NCBI GenBank assembly: GCA_003550305.1
Contig: QKYT01000471.1
Coordinates: 35,017 to 77,168 of the forward strand
DNA length: 42,152 nt
Direction of reading: 5' to 3'
Origin: Glomus cerebriforme
Taxonomy: Eukaryota > Glomeromycota > Glomeromycetes > Glomerales > Glomeraceae
The notes below the pieces were generated by a model. It was not told where the DNA came from, searched no databases, and saw only the letters and a list, made by a program, of their open reading frames with translations. Shown piece after piece: positions 33,115-42,152 of the stretch. Positions within the stretch are counted from its first letter, which is position 1. Every line of letters starts with the position of its first letter. Both the position numbers and the translations under genes were made by a program.

Positions 33115-34672
33115 TAATGGATAAGTGTGTCTGTCGTTCATCACAATTTAGCAAATATGAATCAATACTCTGATGCGTTAATAGGTAATGAAGGTTTTAC
33201 TATGAATAAAGGGACTAAATTTAAAATAAAGAAAACAAGATGTCTGTATTGAGGAACTTTTGCTTTTGCAACTGTTAAGGATTTTGACAAATTGCAAATT
33301 ATTCTGTAGTAATATATCTGTTTATTCTATAATATGAGTCATAAAAACAGGACGAATTCATTATTTAGAATTTTTATCTACTTTATACAAGAAAAAAAAT
33401 TCAATATTTCTTCAGACTGCGCTAGAAATCTCAATATTGATGGTGTATTGCTAATATAATTTCTAGAAAGTTATCAGTGAGGAAAATTATCACGCGATTT
33501 TCCGCGGTATGTGGTAAAGCTTTATAACTGACTACGAATTTTTTAATTGATCAATTTGATCAGCTTATCATAATTTACTTTTAATTTTTTAAACTGTGAA
33601 TGTAAATGTTTCCTATGAGTCAAGTTATGAGTCAGTAAAACGCGTTTGAGTTTCTATGACTATATTTTTATTAAATCGAGTTAGATTTTTTTTTTCACGC
33701 GAATTCTAATAAATAAGCAAATAACCTTAAAATAAAACGTTAATCTACATAAACTACACATCTGCTAAAATAAACTGCATACAATTAAATTGTCAAAAAA
33801 TACGCCATTTTTGCACTTCTTTTTTTTCTTGCTGGTTCAGGATATTTCGAAAAAACCGGATGGTTTTGAAGTCGCAAGATTTTGACGTTAACTACATCAC
33901 AGAGGCGCAGACGCTACTTATTAAGCATGATAATAAAATCGAATAAAAACTCGAATAATAATTTTGCTAGAATTGCATTTATCAGTGCTTCCATCGAAGC
34001 TTTCCAAAATGAAATATTTTGGCATTATGCAGTGGCTCGATCAACAGAACGTAACGAACAATCAGGAATTCTGGAGTTTCGACTAACATTTTTTTGATTG
34101 CAGGTTCGAGACAATCATGAATCATCGTTTACAGGCGTCACCTTAACCCGCTTTAAAGAAATTATTGATCGTATCAAAGATACGCCTTTCGATGGAAATT
34201 CGTGCTCTTGGAGAGGATATTAGGAAAATGACAGCACAAATTCTATGAAAGAGATATTAAGAAAAGGAGTTTTTACGTTAGTAAATTAGACAATATTGAT
34301 TTGTGTGGTAAATAGTGAATCAAATGTTAATTTAGGTAGCATTGTAGAAATAAGGAATGCCATTCTTGTTAAACATGGGTTTAGGAGTGGTCTAGGAGCC
34401 GACAGAAGATGATTTCCATGGTCTATTTCCTTCTTTATTAAACGTCCATTACTCCAATGTTTAACATTCATTTTTACATATCGGTTTTATTTTCAATCTA
34501 TTATCATTTAAAAAGAAAATATAATAAAGAACTTCACTTTGAAATTTTAAAATATGTTGTATGCTATATATTAGTTTCAATTTTATTGCGTAAAACGAGC
34601 GCAAATCTTAAATTTTTACTGCGTCAGTTAAAAAATACGTTATTTGTTATAATTATCATAACGATTTAAGTA

Positions 34673-34802
34673 TTTTTCTGCCCTCTCCAAAATTTATTCC
34701 GAGTAGTTTTTACATAAATTCCATAATTGATATTTTCTTTCATGATTTCCCCAACAAAACCTTCTTCTCTTTAAAAATACCGTTAACATTAATAACTACC
34801 TA
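34673..34802 (-). pseudogene. Truncated extra copy of the secreted-protein gene
   Basis: 34673-34715 (TTTTTCTGCCCTCTCCAAAATTTATTCC-type sequence) aligns with the 3' end of gene A (29165-29195). The sequence then jumps to a second match (34758-34800, CTTCTTCTCTTTAAAAATACCGTTAAC) with the middle of genes A and B. The piece directly abuts the stop of gene B, so three gene copies once existed or an internal duplication and deletion rebuilt the B 3' end. Confidence 0.6.
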
Positions 34803-35234
34803 TTAAGATATCTCACGAAAATTTTCATAAGATATCAAGATAGCTAATTTTCCACCAAGAAAAGTCCAACAAACCAACAGAAATAGTTTTCTTGTTATTA
34901 TCATCATAGCAATATTTTTAACTAGTTCTCTGCCTGCCCCGAAATTCCTTTCGAGTAATTGCTGCATAAATCCCATAAAAATATTCGATGAAGTTTCTTC
35001 CACGGTTCCCCAAACAAAATCTTCTTCTCCTTTAAAAATATCGAAAACATCAATAACTATGCAGACTAAGATATTTTCACCAATTGAACCAATGGTTTCA
35101 CTAAACATAACCCCAGGGATAACGTCAGAAATAATACATTTATTAATGATATTTACAGGATGTTCAGTAGTAGTAACCAGTGAAATTAAGATGAAAGCTA
35201 TAATAGCTATTGATAAGAAAGATGATATTTTCAT
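34803..35234 (-). CDS. Small secreted-protein candidate, copy B
   Basis: ATG at 35234 gives 143 codons without introns. A signal peptide covers residues about 1-23 (SFLSIAIIAFILISLVTTTE). The core C-I-I-S-D-V-I-P-G, MFSETIGSIGENILVC matches copy A with the same 24 residues between the Cys, followed by G-T-V-x-E-x-S-S-N and MQQLLERNFGAGRELVKNIA. After that the two proteins differ; B ends in a hydrophobic LFLLVCWTFLGGKLAILIS and a short new tail. The tail borders a truncated gene copy, so it may have been changed by recombination. Function unknown; a secreted lineage-specific family is inferred. Confidence 0.62.
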   Translation of the reverse strand: MKISSFLSIAIIAFILISLVTTTEHPVNIINKCIISDVIPGVMFSETIGSIGENILVCIVIDVFDIFKGEEDFVWGTVEETSSNIFMGFMQQLLERNFGAGRELVKNIAMMIITRKLFLLVCWTFLGGKLAILISYENFREIS

Positions 35235-35335
35235 AATGAAATTCTGTTAAGTGGACAGAAAAAATTATCTTTATAAGAGATAAGAAGTCATTTATATCTT
35301 TTTATATACAGTACGTAATCGGAATCGATTACCGG
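35235..35335 (-). promoter_or_regulatory. Conserved upstream block of secreted gene B
   Basis: Counterpart of 29637-29770, with the same TTTTCTGTCCAC, TTATAAA and ATATAAA-GATATAA elements and the GATTACG end. Upstream at about 35365 is GTTGCACGTGTGC, aligned to ATTGCACATATC in copy A, so the CACGTG arose or decayed in one copy. Confidence 0.6.
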
Positions 35336-35492
35336 CACACCAAATGAATCCAAAAAAGGCGTATATGTTGCACGTGTGCAAAAGTATCGGACTTGATCGT
35401 TTAACTTGACCCGCATATTATTCTATTCAATCCGAATATTTTTCATGATCACATTCCCGAGCTTAAAATCGCAAAAATATACATTTTGACAA

Positions 35493-35640
35493 GCCTTATT
35501 ATTATTTGAATAATGGAAGTAGTGTGCAATTTAACAATATGAATCAAGACTCATGATGATGTTTTTACAATGAATAAGTCTGGTACGGATTTTGACAAAT
35601 TGTAATTATTCTGTTGTAATACAGTACTTGTCATCAGATT
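35493..35640. repeat. Third partial copy of the block start
   Basis: AAGCCTTATTATTATTTGAATAATGGA onward aligns with 33100-33330 and 30405-30510 (GAATCAA-ACTC-TGATG, ATTTTGACAAATTG-AATTATTCTGT). It decays after about 35640. Confidence 0.7.
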
Positions 35641-36360
35641 ACTCATGTTTAATTTATTATCTGATAGTAAAAATAGAAATAAAAAATGATATTTTTGTGA
35701 CGCATAAAATATGACTAAATCTTTTCAAGATTTTTTTTTTTAGATGGTCAGCCTGACTTCGAATCAGTTTCTAATTTGGCAGCACTTAGACAGCATTGAA
35801 AATTGCTTTGGAGTCAGGTCGGTTTATATGTAAAAAATTGTAAAGTATCGATTCTACTATGTTGTTTCGATTTTTTCAGGATCGATTCCAATCCCTATCT
35901 TTGACTAGTTCAATTAATGTATAAATACTTTACCTTTCTATAGAGATGGTTAGGTTGTTCTTGGTCTGGTCTTGGTCTTGGAACTTATAGGTCCTATTGA
36001 ATAGACCAGTAACAGACCAAATTTAATAAGGCTGAGATTTATATATATATTTTTTTAAATAAATTATTTATATATTTTTTATCATAAAAAAATTTATAAA
36101 GAAAAAAAAATAAAAGAATTATATAAAAAGAATTACATAAATATGAAAGAATTATATAAATATGAAAGAAAAATTATATAAAAGATGGTTACTAAAACTA
36201 GTTAATATAAATAATTCTGGATAGAACTATAATCTCAATCAGAATCATGAAAATTTCTAAATAAGAAAATTAGATATAATGATATAATTTAAATCAAATC
36301 CATAATACTAGTTTGAAAATTATGAAAATTTGAATTCAATTTTTTTATTTAGTAGCTATT
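35641..36360. other. AT-rich sequence, no gene
   Basis: A short G/T-rich direct repeat with inverted echo lies at 35950-36020 (TTCTTGGTCTGGTCTTGGTCTTGG and AGACCAGTAACAGACC). The rest is A/T-rich. Confidence 0.45.
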
Positions 36361-36570
36361 TATAATTAATAGGTTTATTAATAATTTATAATAATTATCA
36401 ATAATTTCTCAATATTTTCTCATAATTTTTCATAATTTCTTATAATAATTTTTCATAATTTCTCATCATAATTTTTATAATAATTTCTTGTAATTTTTTA
36501 TAATTAACTTTCATAAAATTTTCTTATAATTTCTTATAATTTCTTATAATTTCACATAAAATTTTCAATA
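36361..36570 (+). repeat. Degenerate tandem repeat of TAATTTCTTATAATTTTTCA type
   Basis: Units of about 11-14 bp (ATAATTTCT, CATAATTTTT) recur about 15 times with small changes. Confidence 0.7.
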
Positions 36571-36859
36571 TTTTCTTATACCCAATAAGAAAATTACATA
36601 CTGAAATTATACTGAAACTATACTGAATTTTAAGAATATTTGACTATATAATTATAAGTATAATTTTAGTATATTTTATATAAGATATCTATATCCATAA
36701 ATAATGCTAAAATTATGTTTAAAAATACCACATTTAATATGTAAAAAGCTCATAAAATACCCTTAAATTTTTGCCTCTTTAAGTATATTTTAAGTGCAAA
36801 ACTTATGTCATTAATTTCTACTTAATTTCAGAATAAATTTTATTTTGTGATATTATATA

Positions 36860-37200
36860 TATTCATTATGATTTAAGTATATTTAAAGCCCATTTTTAGT
36901 GTATTATAAATATGATTTAATTGTTTTTGTATATATTTTATTAATATTTCAATTAGAAATAACATATATTTTTAGTAGTTTTAAAGGTCATTTTAGTTTA
37001 AATAAAATAATATTTTATATATCTTTTAATTAAAAATAACATATATTTTTACTTGGATTAAAGATTATTTTAATTACATTTTTACATTTGATAAAATATT
37101 TAATGGTATTTTTAGTATATAAATACAATATGGTTTAATTATATTTCAATAATAATTTGTATATATTTTAAAGGTTACGCTAATAACTAATGATACAAAT
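36860..37200 (+). repeat. Old tandem repeat, period about 77 bp
   Basis: AAATAACATATATTTTTA recurs 77 bp apart (AACATAT at 36961 and 37038), preceded each time by a TTTAAAG-CATTTTAG-like stretch. Three to four diverged units are visible. Confidence 0.5.
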
Positions 37201-37995
37201 AATTTCTATAAAAATAGTAAAATATTTAATTTCATATTTCTGAAATTATATAAAATGAAAATAAATAAAGAATAAAATAAAAAAAAAAGATACAGTTACA
37301 AAAAACTTATTTTCTATATCTATTATACAATAACTCGAGACTCATTTAATTTATGTAATATACTTATTAAAGAAGAATAAAAAGGTATATTAGTAATTTA
37401 GTTATTTAATTTTAAATACAATATACAATAAAGTTTGATGCATACCTGTTTAATAAACTTTAATTTTTAAGTAAAAAATACTTATACACGTCAACAATTA
37501 ACACCTTGATATGGCTACATTAAAATAAAAAAAAAATAAAAGAATCAGTTAATGGATTTGTAAATATATTATAATTTTATATTATAATACATATTAATAA
37601 ATCTCAACCATATTTTTAAAAAAATAAATAAACCACTTTTCTGATGTAATTAATTAAACTTTTACAATTAGCTCAGTTAATTAAATAATGATGATTTTCT
37701 TATTCTTAGGCTTTGGCTAGTTTTTTTTTGCTATAATTGATATTATAGTAGAAAATTTATGTATTCATATTATCTTTCTATGTGATAAAATTAGCTTCTC
37801 CTTAAATAGGGTTAATTAAGACTTTTTCATTCCAAAAATTCAAGATTTTATATCCTTTGTTCCTGATAAAATATTTTTTTTTCATCAGTTAGTTTATAAA
37901 TAACATAAACTTGTTACCAATATTTATCAAGAGAAAAGAGAAAGTAAAATAAAAAAATCAAAATGAAATATAAATAAATAGTTTATCACTTATCT
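37201..37995. other. AT-rich sequence, nothing recognised
   Basis: Only homopolymer and AT-rich sequence. Confidence 0.45.
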
Positions 37996-38116
37996 GTATT
38001 TAGTTATTTTTAGATACAAATAAATTAATGAGTTAATTTTATTTGTATTTAGCTATTTTTAGATACAAATAAGTTAATGAGTTAATCTTATTCGTATTTA
38101 GCTATTTTTAGAAATT
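37996..38116 (+). repeat. 49-bp tandem repeat, about 2.4 copies
   Basis: GTATTTAGTTATTTTTAGAT starts at 37996, again at 38045 (TTAGC variant) and 38094. Copies differ at a few bases, and the third breaks off after TTTTTAGA. Confidence 0.88.
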
Positions 38117-38233
38117 AAGTAATATACAACAAATATTTTTAATTATCAGTTTTTCATAAAGTGAACATAATAAAGTTTATTATATAAAGAAAAAATTATG
38201 ATTCAATTTATCAGATAGTCAATTTTTTTTTAA

Positions 38234-38470
38234 ATCAAAAAAATATATATTATAAAATATAAAAATAAAAATAAAATAAATTGTTTATGATCAATGGTGA
38301 TATCTATTATGGAGGTAAGGGGAATAAAAGTGCCTGCGCTTTCTATAGTAGCAATGAGATCGAGATCAAGTTCAAGATCAAGAGCGCCTGCATTTATGAC
38401 AGTGATGGAAGAATCAGAATCAAAAGTACCTATGCTTTCAATATTCGTATCTTCTACAATCCATTTGATT
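38234..38470 (-). other. Repetitive minus-strand frame, possible exon
   Basis: The minus strand is open and reads VEDTNIESIGTFDSDSSITV, then ALDLELDLDLIATIESAGTF, an internally repeated acidic Ser/Asp/Leu pattern with GTF at both repeats. It has no ATG and no secure splice sites. The plus-strand frames here are Arg/Ser-rich mirrors of it. It could be part of a disordered-protein gene or a decayed one. Confidence 0.25.
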
Positions 38471-39009
38471 TCTTTTTACAATGCAGATTTGTGCTTAAAA
38501 ATAAAATAATTAGTTAATTATAAATATATTAAATTAAATAAAAAAATTAATTAAATAATAAATAGTTACATTCGGTTAGCCAGAACTCATCTGATAACTT
38601 TTTATGAAAATGTTCATCATAAGAGTTGATATATGGATTAGAAATTCTTTCAGATTTCTATCTATTAATCTTTTTAAATTTTCATATTCAGATTTAAGTA
38701 TGTTTCACTTGTTTTTACATTTTCTTTTAGTTAGAATGAAATTCAAATAATCATTATTTATACTTTAATTGCTGATCCATCTAAGAACGGCACTATTTTA
38801 CTATTAAAAAAATGGCAAAATATATATGATTTTATTAGTAGCTCGAATCTGACATGCGCGAATCCTTATAGTTAATCTTGCCTTTTTTGGGATAAAAGTT
38901 ATATAACTTCCCAAAATTAGTAATTTTTATTTTTAGAAAAATGGATTTTTGTAAAATGGGTATCACCCAAAAAGGAAAATATGTAAAAAATATTAGAAGT
39001 TTGCTATTT
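38471..39009. other. AT-rich sequence before the MITE-like element
   Basis: No gene is seen. Confidence 0.4.
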
Positions 39010-39371
39010 ATCACCAGTGGTGATCATTACTGATGTTTTCAAATTTGGTAATTCTGGCAATTCTAAAGTGATCGATAAATAATTTTCTTTTTTGAGATCC
39101 TGTATAACCCAAATTTTCAATTTTAAAGAGAAATAAAATTGCTTTTTTGGATTATGTAATATTACCTAAATATCTATAAAAGGAAATTTCTACCAGTGTT
39201 AAAGTTTTGGCCAAAATTAATAATGTGACAATTAACATGTAACGAATAGACTTTCACACCTCGAAAAAATTCTAAGTCCCTGAAATAAATAGTAAAAATT
39301 GAAAATTGGGGATGTGATATAATGTGATAAATTATTACAAGTGATTACTGATAATGATCATCACTGGTGAT
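39010..39371. mobile_element. MITE-like element with terminal inverted repeats
   Basis: ATCACCAGTGGTGATCATTA at 39010-39029 is the inverse of 39352-39371 with one mismatch. The 362-bp interior has no coding capacity. Its segment 39262-39316 (CTCGAAAAAATTCTAAGTCCCTGAAATAAAT-type) resembles 30115-30176 of the CACGTG element (GCGAAAAAATTCTGTCCCTGCCATAAAT-type), which suggests related elements. Outside, both flanks carry AAAAATA-like sequence; no clean target duplication was seen. Confidence 0.68.
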
Positions 39372-39573
39372 TTGTAGTATTTTTCAAAATATTATTACAA
39401 ATAAAAAAAAATATTATTATAAGAATAAATGTACATGTAACACCCTATTACACACTTTATTTGTAATACTCTCAAAATTTTCAATTTTTGTGTAATATTA
39501 TTTATTAACGTCATCATACGCATATTATTTATTTATCATGATAATCTTTTTTCAGGTACATCTACTAATTTCG

Positions 39574-40208
39574 TTTTTTGTTTTTTTTTTATTTTTTTCA
39601 TTTGTTTGCTTATTTTTTTCTTTCTTTTTTTTCTAATACCTTCTTTTTTTTATTTTCCCTTTCCATTTAGTTTGCATTTGTTTCTTCTTAAGTATGTCTG
39701 CTATTTTCATTTTTTTTTTTATTTTTTGTTTGTTAGTTTTTGCCTTTCTTTCTTCTCTAATTCCCTTTCTTTTTTTTCTTTTTTTTTTCTTTCTATTTAG
39801 GTCAGCTCTTCATAATTTTATTTTTCATTTGTTTGTTTATTTTTGTTTTTTTTTCTTCTCTAACTCCCTTTTTTTTTCTTTTTTTTCTTTCCATTTAGGT
39901 CAGCTCTTCGTCTCTTAGGTTTCATTTTCATTTTTAGTGAGTTTTTTTGTTTTAACTTCTTCTTTTCCTGCTCTTTGGCATTTTGGTCTTTAGGTAAGTC
40001 TTTTTTTTATTTTTTTTTGTTTTTTTTGTTTTTGGCTGAAGTTTTTTTATTCTAATTATCTTCTTTTTCTTTTTTTTCTTTATTTCTTCTTTGTTTATTT
40101 TTTCCTTTTTTTTTTCTTTTTTACTTCTTTTTTTTTGTTTATTTCTTTTTCTTCTTTTTTATTTCATTTATTTTTTCTTTTTGTGTACTTCTTTTTTTTT
40201 ATCATTTC
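39574..40208 (+). repeat. Long pyrimidine-strand tract with embedded 100-bp repeat
   Basis: About 635 bp are almost only T with C, few G and very few A. CTATTTAGGTCAGCTCTTC (about 39792) recurs as CCATTTAGGTCAGCTCTTCG (about 39891), and a CCATTTAG at 39662 is a third, older copy. Open frames here are poly-Phe/Ser artefacts. Confidence 0.8.
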
Positions 40209-42152
40209 CTTTAGGTTACTTTAGCTTTGTTACCTAATAATATAAATGATAAAAAAATAAAAAAAAATGTGTATTTACTTTTACTATATTAACGCGTATT
40301 GTTAATTTTTATTGTGTTTAGCTTGATTAATTAAAATCCTATAAATAAATAAATAATTTCTATATATTATCTGGATCTATTTTTTGAGGTTGTTACAAAT
40401 AAAACATATAACAGGATATTACAAATAAATTTATCCTTATTACAAATATACTTTTTAGCAAAATTAAAAAGCCATTATCAAAATATTTCATTATAGGTAA
40501 AATCAATTATGATGGTCATAATTTTTACTAATAAAATATATAAATTACATCAAATTACATTTTTGTGTTATGTCAATCATAATTCAAAAAAATCTATTTC
40601 ACGAGAAAGTATAATTATGAATAAAAAAATATATTATTATGAAAAAAATTGAGTAATTGAAGAAGAAAAAATTGAGTAATTATAATTGAGAGTAATTGTA
40701 ATTGAGAAAAAAGTATTTTGAAATAAGAGAAATGGGAAAAGGCTCTATATTTATAATAAATTTTATTATTATTTTTTGATCTTTATATTATGATCTCATA
40801 TAGCAACAATTTACAAATTTTTATGATCTTAATATAATTATCTTTAGATCCTGCATATTATTATACATATTTTTTTTCAGATTACAACATTTATTAATTT
40901 ATTTGAAGCATATCAAAAAAATATAATTTTTTTGAACTCTATGGTAATTCATAAAAATTTACCAATTATATTATGATTTTATAAAGCCAAATTTTTATAA
41001 TCTTAATATAATCATTATAATTTTTAGATCCTGTATATCATTGCATATAAATATTTTTTTTTCTAATTACATTATTACAAAAAAAAATAGGATTAAAGTG
41101 TTTTATGATAGTTATCTTTACTATTTAACAATTGCTATTTAAAGATTTGTAAATAAAGCAATAAGCAATAAAGAAAATGTGCAAATTTAATCAAATGGTA
41201 TTATTTAAAGAATAATTATACAAATTTTGCAAAAAATAATATTTTATTGTGATAATTTAGCTATTATCTTAATTTTTACTAATGTATTCTAAAATTATTA
41301 TTTTAAACAAAGTAAAATTTAAAGCTTTCATTCAAAATGAATATTTGCTATAAATTAATCATAATTATTTATTTGATATTTTAAAGATTATATTTGACTA
41401 TTTAAATCTTTAATACGATCCTCAGCTCTAAATAATTTTTGAAGATTTCTGGTACTTTCTTGAGAAATATTATTTCAAGTAACTCTGTAAGGATAATAAC
41501 AATGCTTCTGAAATCATATTTTTCTTTTATATCAATTTCTAGCTTTGATTATTTAGAAAAAATTAGCATCAGGATTAACTGTGCTCGCTAGAATCACTAA
41601 ATGCTTAATTTTATATTTAACAGTAACAGTCAGTGGAAATGTCACAAGATTAGTAATGAGTTTTTTTGTACTATGATATTACAATATAAATTATTGGTAT
41701 AGTATAATCTTGAAGTTTATAGTATATATATAAAATCCAAAGTTGGTCAAAGTTAGTACAAATGGTTAAAATCAGCGATCTTTAAACCATAATTCTGGTC
41801 AAAAATTTCTTAATTCCAGCCAAATTCATAATGCCAGCCTAAATTCAGCTAAAATCAAAGTTTTCAGGTTATAGGTAACATTGCATTACCACAATGTAAT
41901 ATCATTTTTAACAATTATGAGCATGTTCNTCTANTTCTTAAGAACANATTTATAAACTTTAAAAANTAAANACTTNNTTTTATTCAGTTCAATCTGGCTG
42001 AAGAAAGTTGCCTATTATAAGCCTATTTTAATATAGTGAACTCATAAAATATTAAGAAAACTTTTCCAACCTTTTTTCTTTTGCTTATTTTTTTGAAATA
42101 TTTCATAAATATCTTTTATTTTAATATTATTTAGATATAAAAAAAATTTTTT
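40209..42152. other. AT-rich sequence with ambiguous bases
   Basis: No gene is recognised. N occurs at 41929, 41934, 41947, 41966, 41971, 41976 and 41977, marking a poorly resolved assembly stretch. GGTCAAA, CCAGCC and AAATTCA-type short repeats occur at 41735-41870. Confidence 0.5.

Larger units (their letters stand above)
33115..35400. repeat. Segmental duplication, copy 2
   Basis: 33115-33440 matches 30415-30640, and 33480-35400 matches 27280-29960 (sites listed under copy 1). The hAT DGWT segment present in copy 1 is absent here. The block ends with secreted gene B and its upstream region. Confidence 0.85.

Noticed and set aside
39606..39918. Plus-strand Phe/Ser-rich frames
   Set aside because: They are translations of a T/C homopolymer-like tract.
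1..42152. tRNA, rRNA or CRISPR features
   Set aside because: I looked for clover-leaf A/B-box patterns, rRNA signatures and regular spacer arrays and found none by eye; a covariance-model search could still reveal a tRNA.

Overview
The window is eukaryotic and very AT-rich. It has short GT-AG introns, F-box and Crinkler-like sequences, Tc1/mariner and hAT remnants and long AT- or pyrimidine-rich repeats. Together these suggest a filamentous fungus, most likely an arbuscular mycorrhizal fungus (Glomeromycota, Rhizophagus-like). That assignment rests on protein style, since no rRNA or other marker is present.

Layout. 0-1.3 kb: 3' part of a gene for a proline-rich single-pass membrane protein. 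1.3-9 kb: mostly decayed sequence, with short gene fragments and a broken Tc1/mariner transposase (7.1-8.2 kb). 9.2-12.8 kb: two more relatives of the first gene, one short and apparently intact (9.2-9.55 kb, minus) and one dead (12.0-12.8 kb), plus a 182-bp retroposed poly(A) insert with a perfect target-site duplication. 13.86-20.05 kb: a conserved housekeeping island. It holds an 11-exon RAD5/HLTF-type SNF2 ATPase (minus), divergent from EMC4 (plus, 6 exons), which converges on tubulin cofactor A (minus, 4 exons). All exon junctions were followed by hand and keep frame. 22.5-24.1 kb: an intronless F-box protein. 25.9-26.5 kb: a two-exon, probably tail-anchored acidic protein.

27-35.7 kb: a tandemly duplicated repeat block. 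It carries two diverged copies of a small secreted-protein gene (29.2-29.6 and 34.8-35.2 kb, both minus) with conserved upstream sequence, hAT transposase remnants, a CACGTG-rich fold-back element near 30 kb and a broken Crinkler-header gene (31.2-31.9 kb). 35.7-42.15 kb: AT-rich repeats, a MITE-like element at 39.0-39.4 kb and a 0.6-kb pyrimidine-strand tract. Seven ambiguous bases lie near 41.95 kb.

How the genes relate. The three housekeeping genes act in separate processes: DNA-damage tolerance in the nucleus, membrane-protein insertion in the ER and tubulin folding in the cytosol. They are linked only by position, with a shared promoter interval and a convergent 3' end. The surrounding sequence is a fast-changing compartment of surface, secreted and effector-like genes with transposon debris. 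No operon, CRISPR array, rRNA or tRNA gene was recognised.
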